Shown here: piece after piece, positions 7,741-14,729 of the stretch
Layout of the letters: each line of letters opens with the position of its first letter
Position numbering within the stretch: position 1 is the first letter of the stretch
NCBI GenBank assembly: GCA_001941135.1
Contig: MSHL01000010.1
Span: 1-56,517, forward strand
Length of the DNA: 56,517 bases
Direction of reading: 5' to 3'
DNA from: Ruminococcus sp. Zagget11
GTDB lineage: Bacteria > Bacillota > Clostridia > Oscillospirales > Ruminococcaceae
The notes under the pieces: generated by a model
Seen by the model: the letters and a program-made list of their open reading frames with translations, nothing else
Told to the model about the DNA's origin: nothing
Databases searched by the model: none
Program-made: the position numbers and the translations under genes

Positions 7741-8253
7741 TTAATTCCTTACATATAATATCGGGTACCCCTTTTGATAAGGCTTTACTATGTCCGGGTT
7801 TTTGTCCGCATAGGCGTAAATCTTTTCGGCAAGACTGTCGTCAAGTCCTCTTTCCAACTCGTCTACCAACGACTTTAACGGCTTTGAATACATCTCCGGG
7901 CAAATGGACGCTACGGCTATTACCCGATACTTACCCAGCTGCATTATTCTGTAAGGCCAGATACTGCACTCAAAGGGCTTATTCTCCCCCAGTGTGCAGC
8001 CCTTTTCAGGGTCAAGCGCAGGGCAGAAAAACAATTCTTCTCCGTCAACGATTTTACTGTCACATACAAAAAGATAACTGTCCCGCGAATCCCCCTTGGT
8101 TACAAACCGAATATCATCGCGCACAGCGGTTATCCTGCTTTTCAACTCACTGCTTATAATAGGCGTTTCCCAAATATCATATTTATCAAAAATGCAGCAT
8201 ATTTTGCAGCTTGCACAGGTTTTTGGTGAAAGAATATTTTTAAGCATTGTCAT
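7741..8253 (-). CDS. YkgJ-family cysteine-cluster protein
   Basis: A 170-residue soluble protein with an N-terminal CASCKICC cluster (residues 13-20) and a later CPAL...GCTLGENKPFEC segment. This is the cysteine spacing of the YkgJ/zinc-or-iron-chelating family, thought to bind a metal or Fe-S cluster; the function is unknown. The ATG at 8253 is preceded by AAGGAG. It is divergent from spoVAC, with about 75 bp between them. The C-terminal part after residue 120 is unremarkable. Confidence 0.75.
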   Translation of the reverse strand: MTMLKNILSPKTCASCKICCIFDKYDIWETPIISSELKSRITAVRDDIRFVTKGDSRDSYLFVCDSKIVDGEELFFCPALDPEKGCTLGENKPFECSIWPYRIMQLGKYRVIAVASICPEMYSKPLKSLVDELERGLDDSLAEKIYAYADKNPDIVKPYQKGYPILYVRN

Positions 8254-8328
8254 TCTCCTTAACAGACGTATATTTTCCCTTTGTTCGCAGATAATAGTGC
8301 AAATATCAATTTTGGAGGTTATATTTTT

Positions 8329-8769
8329 ATGACAGTTTCAAAAAGCGAATACAGCGAGCTGGTAAAAAAGGCATCGCCCAACTCAAAAAGTGTGGTTGAC
8401 ACATTGAAAGCGTTTGTAATAGGCGGTATAATCTGTTGCATAGGGCAAGGATTTATTCAGCTTTACACCTACATGGGGATTGAGGAAAAGGACGCGTCCA
8501 CATGGGCGACAGTATCGCTGATATTCCTATCCGCACTTCTTACGGGGCTGGGTGTTTATGACAAGATAGCCAAGCACGGCGGAGCGGGAACGCTTGTACC
8601 GGTAACAGGCTTTGCCAACTCGGTAGCATCCCCCGCAGTAGAGTTCAAGTCGGAGGGCTATGTGCTTGGACTTGGCGCGAAAATCTTTATAATATCGGGT
8701 CCCGTAATTCTATACGGCACAGCCGCCTCGGTAATCTACGGATTGATATATTATTTTTTCGCAAGATAA
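8329..8769 (+). CDS. spoVAC: Stage V sporulation protein AC
   Basis: A 146-residue integral membrane protein with about four hydrophobic segments. The N-terminus (YSELVKKASPNSK), the GGIICCIGQ segment, the GVYDKIAKHGGAG turn and PVTGFANS are characteristic of SpoVAC. This is a subunit of the inner-membrane channel that moves dipicolinate into the forespore and releases it on germination; MscS-like gating has been shown for Bacillus SpoVAC. The ATG at 8329 with TTTGGAGG 9 nt before it is preferred over an in-frame start at 8281. spoVAD and spoVAE usually follow immediately; here a repeat and a convergent gene follow instead. Confidence 0.88.
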   Translation: MTVSKSEYSELVKKASPNSKSVVDTLKAFVIGGIICCIGQGFIQLYTYMGIEEKDASTWATVSLIFLSALLTGLGVYDKIAKHGGAGTLVPVTGFANSVASPAVEFKSEGYVLGLGAKIFIISGPVILYGTAASVIYGLIYYFFAR

Positions 8770-8779
8770 TACTGCATTG

Positions 8780-8900
8780 CTAGATGATAGAAGATAGAGG
8801 AAAGAGAATAGAAACTTGCTCGTTCACGATATTGAAAGCACTTCAAAAGTAAAGTAACAAGTCATGACTCTATCCTCCTACTTCTATTCTCTATCTTCTA
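8780..8900. repeat. Purine-arm hairpin repeat, copy G
   Basis: The left arm is TAGAAGATAGAGGAAAGAG with AATAGAA, the core TTGAAAGCACTTCAAAAGTA plus AAGTAACAAG, and the right arm CTATCCTCC and TTCTATTCTCTATCTTCTA. The arms match over more than 12 bases. This is the only copy outside the phage genes. It supplies the last codons and the TAG stop of the convergent YjbR-like gene. Confidence 0.75.
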
Positions 8901-9250
8901 ACAGCACAGCCTGCCCCGCATATCAGTATATAGCTTTCCTTGATCATCTGCTTAATATCCTTTTCAGGTATTGAGCCGTCAAGGATAATGGAGTTCCAGT
9001 GCTCCTTGTTTTGGTGATAGGCGGGAATAACGGCAGGATATTCATTCCGCCAGAAATCCCGCCACATGGGATCAGCCTTTACATTTACCCATATATGCCC
9101 TTTGCGTTCATATGTCCACGCAAAGGCTCTTTTGTTTTTTCGGTATCTCAGCAAAACCCAGTTATCGTCACGAAAGGGCGTGTCTATGTATACATCGGGA
9201 AATGTCATGCCGAAATCAAGAATTTCCTGTCGCTCCGTCATAGTAATCAT
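8891..9250 (-). CDS. MmcQ/YjbR family protein
   Basis: A 119-residue single-domain protein with the YjbR pattern: an N-terminal GMTFPDVYIDTPFRDDNW stretch, a central WVNVKADP strand, and the C-terminal NKEHWNSIILDGSIPEKDI helix entry. The fold is called a double-wing DNA-binding domain, but no clear function is known. Its ATG overlaps the TGA of the flavin reductase gene (ATGA), so the two are co-translated. The final VRR and the stop lie in repeat copy G, suggesting the original C-terminus was replaced. Confidence 0.85.
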   Translation of the reverse strand: MITMTERQEILDFGMTFPDVYIDTPFRDDNWVLLRYRKNKRAFAWTYERKGHIWVNVKADPMWRDFWRNEYPAVIPAYHQNKEHWNSIILDGSIPEKDIKQMIKESYILICGAGCAVRR

Positions 9251-9810
9251 TTCAGCTGAAGTCCGTCCTTAAAAGCGTTTCCTACACGCTCCGTTACCTT
9301 GTAGTAGCCGTGGGTGTAAGGGTCAAAGGCGATAGCTGAAACCTTTTCTATATTCACTCTATCCCCGTCCATAACGGATTCATCGGCAGTGGTGTTTACC
9401 ACACGCCCTATAACGCCGCATCCATATTCATCATCCTGGTACTCCACAAATTCGCACTCCATGCAAAGGGGAAATTCGTTTATAATAGGTGCATCCACGT
9501 TTTCCGACCTTTTGGCGGTAAGACCGCTTTTGGCGAATTTATCGGGAGTGTCGTTTCCCGAAGCTATTCCGAAATAATCCGCCTGAACCGTATGAGCCGA
9601 ATCGGCAATGCTCACGGTAAAAGCCTTTCTCGCCTTGATATTCTGTACGGTTTTGTGGGTTTCGGTCAGATTAAGGATAACGTAATCCCTTTCAAGCATA
9701 GTACCCCATGCGGCATTCATCACATCAATACTACCGTCCTCGTTGTACGTTGCTATCATCAGCACAGGCATTGGGAAAATAGCCTCGGTGGTTTTGATAT
9801 TCTTTCTCAT
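9247..9810 (-). CDS. Flavin reductase family protein (FMN-binding split barrel)
   Basis: A 187-residue protein with the flavin reductase-like core: an FPMPVLMIATYNEDGSIDVMN N-terminus, the NLTETHKTVQNIKARKAFTVSI segment that contacts FMN, and a late HGYYKV. Such proteins reduce or carry FMN using NAD(P)H; the substrate is not predictable here. A TTGGAGG site precedes the ATG. It is the first gene of a two-gene unit with the YjbR-like protein, driven by the promoter at 9843-9871. Confidence 0.88.
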   Translation of the reverse strand: MRKNIKTTEAIFPMPVLMIATYNEDGSIDVMNAAWGTMLERDYVILNLTETHKTVQNIKARKAFTVSIADSAHTVQADYFGIASGNDTPDKFAKSGLTAKRSENVDAPIINEFPLCMECEFVEYQDDEYGCGVIGRVVNTTADESVMDGDRVNIEKVSAIAFDPYTHGYYKVTERVGNAFKDGLQLK

Positions 9811-9842
9811 GATAATACCTCCAATAAAATAATCTTTATATT

Positions 9843-9871
9843 ATTGTACCATAGAGTTTTTACTTTGTCAA
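9843..9871 (-). promoter_or_regulatory. Promoter of the flavin reductase unit
   Basis: Minus strand: TTGACA (9866-9871), 17 bp, TACAAT (9843-9848). The -35 box coincides with the first bases of the 97-bp tandem repeat, so each repeat unit carries a spare -35 sequence. Confidence 0.65.
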
Positions 9872-10120
9872 CGAGCAGGCTGAGCCTGCACCCACCATTG
9901 GTCATTGATCGCAGCCATTGCCTTACGGTGCATTCCATTTCAACCGGCATGGAGTAACCTTGTCAACGAAAGCAGGCTGAGCCTGCACCCACCATCGGTC
10001 ATTGATCGCAGCCATTGCCTTACGGTGCAATCCATTTCAACCGGCATGGAGTAACCTTGTCAACGAAAGCAGGCTGAGCCTGCACCCACCATTGGTTAGT
10101 GACCGGCAGTAAGTTGCCGG
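9865..10120. repeat. 97-bp tandem repeat (2.6 copies)
   Basis: Units start at 9865, 9960 and 10057 (95 and 97 bp apart). Each reads TTGTCAACGA, GCAGGCTGAGCCTGCACCCA, a GGTCATTGATCGCAGCCATT module, then CAACCGGCATGGAGTAACC. The third unit is partial and diverges after GGTTAGTGACC. The 396-bp gap 9811-10206 holds this array plus two promoters; no gene is visible. Confidence 0.85.
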
Positions 10121-10153
10121 TATAGAAAATAGGGCAATTCATTTCATTTGGCA

Positions 10154-10182
10154 TTGATTTTTGTATCAGAATGTAGTATAAT
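10154..10182 (+). promoter_or_regulatory. trmB promoter
   Basis: TTGATT (10154-10159), 17-bp spacer, TATAAT (10177-10182), then GGAGG 9 nt before the GTG start. Confidence 0.7.
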
Positions 10183-10206
10183 AATCTTGAATGGAGGTAT
10201 GTATTT

Positions 10207-10863
10207 GTGAGAATCAGAAAAAAGAAATGGGCGGAGCCGGAGCTTGCGGTTTGTCCCTATTATATAAAGAGTGACGAGGGGCTTATATCCCACTGGGGAG
10301 ATATTTTTCCCAATTCCAACCCCATATATCTGGAGCTTGGGTGCGGAAAGGGAGGATTTGCGGCGAAATCGGCGCTGAACAATCCCAATATCAATTACAT
10401 AGCCTGCGATATTAAAAGCGATATGCTGGGAGTGGCACGGCGAACGATTGAAGCGGCATTTTCCGCGGAAAACCGCCGTCCCGACAACATTAGATTAATG
10501 CAGATGAATATTGAAAATATTGCTAATTTCTACGGTGAGGGTGACAAGGTAGACAGGATTTACATTAATTTCTGCAATCCGTGGCCACGCTTGAAGCACA
10601 ACAAGCGCAGACTGACCCACACAAGGCAGCTTTTGCAGTACAAGGGACTGCTTGGGAGCGGAGAAATCCACTTCAAGACAGATGATGACGGACTTTTTGA
10701 GGACAGCCTGATTTATTTTCCGGAAGCGGGGTATGAGATAATATATTCCACTAAGGATCTGCACAACAGCGGATACGAGGGAAATGTAATGACGGAGCAC
10801 GAGAAAATGTTTTCCGAAGAGGGCAAGAAAATCAAGCTTCTGATAGGCAGGGGCGGTCTGTGA
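10207..10863 (+). CDS. trmB: tRNA (guanine-N7-)-methyltransferase
   Basis: SAM-dependent enzyme that makes m7G46 in tRNA variable loops. The 218-residue protein has the family start MRIRKKKWAEPEL, the SAM-binding motif LELGCGKGGF (about residue 46), and NFCNPWPRLKHNKRRL, the TrmB catalytic and tRNA-contact motif. GTG start with a GGAGG site. The stop codon is formed by a GGTCTGTGACC repeat module, so the last residues (GRGGL) may not be ancestral. It stands as a single-gene unit upstream of pyrE. Confidence 0.95.
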   Translation: MRIRKKKWAEPELAVCPYYIKSDEGLISHWGDIFPNSNPIYLELGCGKGGFAAKSALNNPNINYIACDIKSDMLGVARRTIEAAFSAENRRPDNIRLMQMNIENIANFYGEGDKVDRIYINFCNPWPRLKHNKRRLTHTRQLLQYKGLLGSGEIHFKTDDDGLFEDSLIYFPEAGYEIIYSTKDLHNSGYEGNVMTEHEKMFSEEGKKIKLLIGRGGL

Positions 10864-10905
10864 CCGCAGCCACCGGCGGGGGCACCCCGCCCTGCCTGCT
10901 TATTT
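10853..10905. repeat. GGTCTGTGACC repeat module downstream of trmB
   Basis: GCGGTCTGTGACCGCAGCCA at 10853 is followed by an inverted repeat GGCGGGG-CA-CCCCGCC (10877-10892). The first part is shared with 3421 and about 18785. The GC-rich hairpin could end trmB transcription. Confidence 0.6.
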
Positions 10906-10927
10906 TAAACTTTTTTCATAAAAACTG

Positions 10928-10956
10928 TTGATTTGCATAAATATATGTGCTATAAT
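10928..10956 (+). promoter_or_regulatory. pyrE promoter
   Basis: TTGATT (10928-10933), 17 bp, TATAAT (10951-10956). The start codon is 37 nt further on, leaving no room for a PyrR-type attenuator. Confidence 0.7.
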
Positions 10957-10992
10957 TATAAAGTAATTATTGATTTTGCAAGGAGAATATCC

Positions 10993-11649
10993 ATGAGCTA
11001 CAAAAACGAATTTATATCCTTTATGGCTGAATGTGAGGTGCTTACTTTCGGCGATTTCACCTTGAAAAGCGGCAGAAAGGCGCCCTATTTTATCAATGCG
11101 GGTAAATACCGTACCGGCGCACAGCTTAGACGGTTGGGCGAGTTTTATGCGGACTGCATTGCCGAAAACGGCATTGAGGGTGATAACCTCTTCGGCCCCG
11201 CTTATAAAGGAATACCCCTTGCCTGCTCCGCTGCTATTGCACTTTCGGAAAAATATAACCGTGACACAGGCTTCTGCTTCGACCGCAAGGAGGTCAAGGA
11301 TCACGGCGAGGGCGGCGTTTTCGTGGGAAAACAGCCTGTTGACGGCGAAAAGGTGATTATCATTGAGGACGTTATCACTTCGGGAAAAGCCTTTTCTGAG
11401 GTCTATCCCAAGCTGAAAGCAGCTGCCAATGTGGATATTACCGGTATGGTTATTACTGTGGACAGAATGGAAAAAGCCCTTGACTCGCAGACCGGTGCGT
11501 TACAGCAGATTTACCAAGACTACGGCGTAAGGGTTTATCCGATTGTTACCATAAACGACATAATTGACGCCATTGAAAGCGGTGTCATAGACGGAAAGGA
11601 ATACCTCGGCAAAATGAGGGAATACAGAGCCGAGTATGGCATAAATTAG
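10993..11649 (+). CDS. pyrE: Orotate phosphoribosyltransferase
   Basis: Transfers ribose-5-phosphate from PRPP to orotate to make OMP in pyrimidine synthesis. The 218-residue protein has FTLKSGRKAPYFINAGKYRT (orotate/PRPP contact) at the N-terminus, a flexible-loop region with FDRKEVKDHGEGG, and the PRPP-binding signature VIIIEDVITSGKA (about residues 119-131). The ATG at 10993 has AAGGAGA before it; an upstream in-frame ATG at 10933 overlaps the promoter and is rejected. It is followed after 18 bp by an unknown gene, with no other pyr gene nearby. Confidence 0.95.
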   Translation: MSYKNEFISFMAECEVLTFGDFTLKSGRKAPYFINAGKYRTGAQLRRLGEFYADCIAENGIEGDNLFGPAYKGIPLACSAAIALSEKYNRDTGFCFDRKEVKDHGEGGVFVGKQPVDGEKVIIIEDVITSGKAFSEVYPKLKAAANVDITGMVITVDRMEKALDSQTGALQQIYQDYGVRVYPIVTINDIIDAIESGVIDGKEYLGKMREYRAEYGIN

Positions 11650-11667
11650 TAGAAAGGATTGATTTAT

Positions 11668-13203
11668 ATGAGTGCAGCCCTTGAACTTACCGCAATCGCC
11701 CCGGAGCTGATGGACGCGGTTATATGTATGGAGGGTTCTCCCGCATATGCCGCATTCAAGGAGGAAATCGAAGCAATACTCCGCGACTTCAACGAGAACG
11801 GTACTCTTTCATCTTCATGGACGGTAAATGAAACGGAGCTTACCGAAAATTCCGAGGACACACTGAAAAATATGCACAGAGCCTTTCTTGTATGGTCCCA
11901 TGCTGAGGAGGCTAAGAACGGCGCAGATGCCGAATGCTCATGCAGTACATATGTGAAGCTGTTTTTCAAGAGCCAAAAGGACACCCTTATTTCCTTGAAC
12001 GGCGGAAGAGAATTTGTTGAAGCATCCGCTGCGGACAACCTGATTGAAAGGTTTAAGGCGGGAATTTTAGCGGACAGCACACTGTTTGACAGTGTAAAGG
12101 ATTTTTTCAAGGGCTATGTATACGGATATTTCTTCAACTACCTCACCGAAACAACCATTATGAAGAAATATGCGGAAATGTTCGCTTATCTGGGCGTTAT
12201 GTCGGGTAAGGTTCAGACAGGAATTTCCGAGCAGCAGAAAATTCTCCCTAAAATGGCTATGCTACTTTCCAATGACCGCTTCAAGTATTTAAGCGGATAT
12301 GTTCCCAGAGATCTTATGCTTCCCATTGTTATGGAAAGGATAGATTTTGCTTCAATGCCCGAAAATGAAGCTGATCGCATGAAAGAGAAGATTATCGCTT
12401 TCATCGATGAAAATTACAAGCACGAAAAGGGGGACAATGTTCCCCTTATTTCCGATGATGTTTCCGCAACCGTGCTTTCTCGGCTGTTTGCAAGCTATAC
12501 GGAGGTTCCCGAATTCTGTTCACAGCTTTACAGCAAGTGCTATAACGGTACAAGAACATTCCTCGATGCAGATAAGGACGACACCGGCGAGTACAGCAGT
12601 CAAAAGCTGGATGAGTTGGTTTCCGCAAAGTGTGAAAGGGACAGCGACAGCTTCTATTCAAGTGCAAGAGATGCGCTGCTTGACGCCTCGATTGAGGGCG
12701 ATATGCGCTGCTATAAATACCCTCTTATTACAAAGGACGACCATTGCTATTATTTTGCCGCAATATGCGAGGAGCTTATTTACCCAATGCTCGATGAGGA
12801 AATATACCTGCCTGCACCCGATGCTATCCCCGCAGATGTATTCCCCTTTGCGGCTGAGGCTATCAAAACCAACTGCATACGTATGGCAGGCGGATTGAGC
12901 GGCGCGGGTATGTGCATACGCAAGGATAAGCAGGGTAATGCAGATGAAATTCAGCGGCTTGCGGCGGACGGCTCTCTCTCATCGAGAGACAGAAAAATGC
13001 TTATGCTGGAGCAGGCGCTTTACATTATGTCGGGCAGCTGCAGTGAAGCGAAGTACAAGGCACTTATTACCGAAAACCTTTTTGGCACAAAGCTTTATGA
13101 TGAATACATTCGCTACAGAATGGACGTTCTCTTTAATAAGGGAATAAGAGGTCTGGACGATAAGAAGTGGCTTCTTGACAGGATAAACGAAATAGAAGTA
13201 TAA
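11668..13203 (+). CDS. Conserved-looking hypothetical protein co-transcribed with pyrE
   Basis: A 511-residue, mainly alpha-helical, cytoplasmic-looking protein with no signal peptide, membrane segment, or nucleotide- or metal-binding motif that I can name. It carries about 13 cysteines spread along its length and is rich in acidic residues. The ATG at 11668 has GAAAGGA before it and is preferred over ATT at 11659. It lies 18 bp after pyrE with no promoter between, so the two are probably one transcript, ended by the hairpin at 13222. I do not recognise the family. A structural or repeat-helical scaffold is only a guess. Confidence 0.8.
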   Translation: MSAALELTAIAPELMDAVICMEGSPAYAAFKEEIEAILRDFNENGTLSSSWTVNETELTENSEDTLKNMHRAFLVWSHAEEAKNGADAECSCSTYVKLFFKSQKDTLISLNGGREFVEASAADNLIERFKAGILADSTLFDSVKDFFKGYVYGYFFNYLTETTIMKKYAEMFAYLGVMSGKVQTGISEQQKILPKMAMLLSNDRFKYLSGYVPRDLMLPIVMERIDFASMPENEADRMKEKIIAFIDENYKHEKGDNVPLISDDVSATVLSRLFASYTEVPEFCSQLYSKCYNGTRTFLDADKDDTGEYSSQKLDELVSAKCERDSDSFYSSARDALLDASIEGDMRCYKYPLITKDDHCYYFAAICEELIYPMLDEEIYLPAPDAIPADVFPFAAEAIKTNCIRMAGGLSGAGMCIRKDKQGNADEIQRLAADGSLSSRDRKMLMLEQALYIMSGSCSEAKYKALITENLFGTKLYDEYIRYRMDVLFNKGIRGLDDKKWLLDRINEIEV

Positions 13204-13221
13204 TTTATCAAACCATATACC

Positions 13222-13258
13222 GAAAGGGTAATGAACGTAAACCGCTCATTACCCTTTC
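13222..13258. terminator. Bidirectional terminator between convergent genes
   Basis: A perfect 13-bp stem, GAAAGGGTAATGA / TCATTACCCTTTC, with an 11-nt loop. It lies between the end of the unknown gene (+) and the foldase-like gene (-). Confidence 0.8.
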
Positions 13259-13278
13259 ACTTTATCTATTCTGTTTTA

Positions 13279-14598
13279 TTATCCAAAAAGCTTTTCGGGA
13301 TCGTATCTGTCATAAGCCTTCTGATTTCTCTGGAAATCTATTTCGCCTGCCCACTGATCCACGAGAGCATCATATTCGTCCCACTTCATTTCACTAAGCA
13401 GGGACTCCTTGGCGGTAAGGTAGTATTCATCTGTTTCAAGCACATCGAGCTTTACTACAATGTAGTCAACCTCATCGCCCTCAACGATTCTTATTTCTCC
13501 CTTTTCCATCTCGTCAAAGACCGCTGTAACAACAGCCGCTGTGGGTGTTGTACCGCTCTTTGCAATAACCTGCAGATTGGATTCAACCTCGGTTTCCTCC
13601 TCGGAGGTATCTTCGGTTAATTCCTCTGTATCGGCAGCTTCGGTTTCCGACGCTTCCTCGCTCTCCTCTGCAGCTTCTTCCTCTGCTGTTTCCTCGGTTT
13701 CGGCGGGTTCTTCATCGATATCCTCGGTTTCCGACCTTTCCGCGGTGTCCTCGGTTACCTGATCCTCGTCCTCATCGGGGCTTGTCTGTGCATCGGATTC
13801 CTCAACCTCGGCAGTTTCGAGCGCAGCATCGGTTTCCTCCTCGGCAGCTTCAGCCTCGGCAGCCGCTGCTTCAGCCTCTGCAATAAGGTTATCATACCAT
13901 GCGGTATAATCCGCATTAAGCAGGTCAAAGTCCTCACCGTTGTTGTAGCGATCTATATATTCCTGCTCCAGCTCGCGGCGTTCGTCCTTGCCATCGGATT
14001 TAAGAAGATTTCCCTCGCCATCTCTTAACTCAACCTCGATATAGTTGATCATTGCGTAATTTTCATCAAGATATGTTTTCAGTTCATCATCGGAAACAGC
14101 GTAATCACCGCCCTCGGAATAAAGGACTTCAAAAAGCATACTGCTTTTAAGGCTGTTAAGGTACAGCTTTAAGTAGGAATCCATGCTTATGCCCTCTTCC
14201 TCATAGTAAGAGCCGTAATATTCCCAAAGCTGTTCAACATAAAGCTCCGCCGCCTCGGTATCGGTGCTTTCAAGGGTAATTCCGTATTCATCGCACTTCT
14301 GCTCAATAGCACAGTAACGCTTCAGGTCGTTTGTAGTCTCGTTCTGTATCCACGTTTTTGCATCAACGCCGTCAAATTCCTGCGTGAAGACATCGGGAGT
14401 ATTACCATCCTCGTCCGCCTCAAGCTGATTTACCGCATCATAATAAGCACTTTGCAAATAGAATATATACATACCGGCAGGCACCTGTTCGCCGTTGCTT
14501 GTAGCAGCCCATGTGGAATCCTTGCCGCAAGCGGAAAGTGACAATGCCATCATAAGCGCCGTTACTCCCGCAACGGTTCTTTTTATATTGCTTGACAT
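13279..14598 (-). CDS. SurA/PrsA-like lipoprotein with a Glu-rich insert
   Basis: A 439-residue exported lipoprotein: signal peptide with lipobox LSLSACG (Cys about residue 24), then a helical region resembling the SurA N-terminal chaperone domain (residues about 40-230). A low-complexity, almost purely Glu/Ala/Thr/Asp stretch of about 100 residues follows (about 240-340), then a short C-terminal domain. A complete parvulin rotamase domain is not visible; the acidic stretch lies where one would be. The ATG at 14598 has TTTGGAGG 8 nt before it; the TTG at 14613 is rejected. Likely an extracytoplasmic chaperone; isomerase activity is doubtful. Confidence 0.7.
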   Translation of the reverse strand: MSSNIKRTVAGVTALMMALSLSACGKDSTWAATSNGEQVPAGMYIFYLQSAYYDAVNQLEADEDGNTPDVFTQEFDGVDAKTWIQNETTNDLKRYCAIEQKCDEYGITLESTDTEAAELYVEQLWEYYGSYYEEEGISMDSYLKLYLNSLKSSMLFEVLYSEGGDYAVSDDELKTYLDENYAMINYIEVELRDGEGNLLKSDGKDERRELEQEYIDRYNNGEDFDLLNADYTAWYDNLIAEAEAAAAEAEAAEEETDAALETAEVEESDAQTSPDEDEDQVTEDTAERSETEDIDEEPAETEETAEEEAAEESEEASETEAADTEELTEDTSEEETEVESNLQVIAKSGTTPTAAVVTAVFDEMEKGEIRIVEGDEVDYIVVKLDVLETDEYYLTAKESLLSEMKWDEYDALVDQWAGEIDFQRNQKAYDRYDPEKLFG

Positions 14599-14650
14599 TC
14601 TATTAACCTCCAAATATCAGTTAGCTGTTCATAAAAACATAACACTTAAT

Positions 14651-14679
14651 ATTATAGCACTTTCTAAGGTGTTTGTCTA
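14651..14679 (-). promoter_or_regulatory. Promoter of the foldase-like lipoprotein
   Basis: Minus strand TAGACA (14674-14679), 17 bp, TATAAT (14651-14656), followed by about 50 nt of leader. Confidence 0.65.
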
Positions 14680-14729
14680 CACATTTTCAGTTATTTTTGC
14701 ATTTTCACAAAAAATTCGCCTTAGAAATG

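Noticed and set aside
9865-10120. CRISPR array or attachment site
   Set aside because: Direct repeats are 97 bp and contiguous with no spacers; no integrase nearby.
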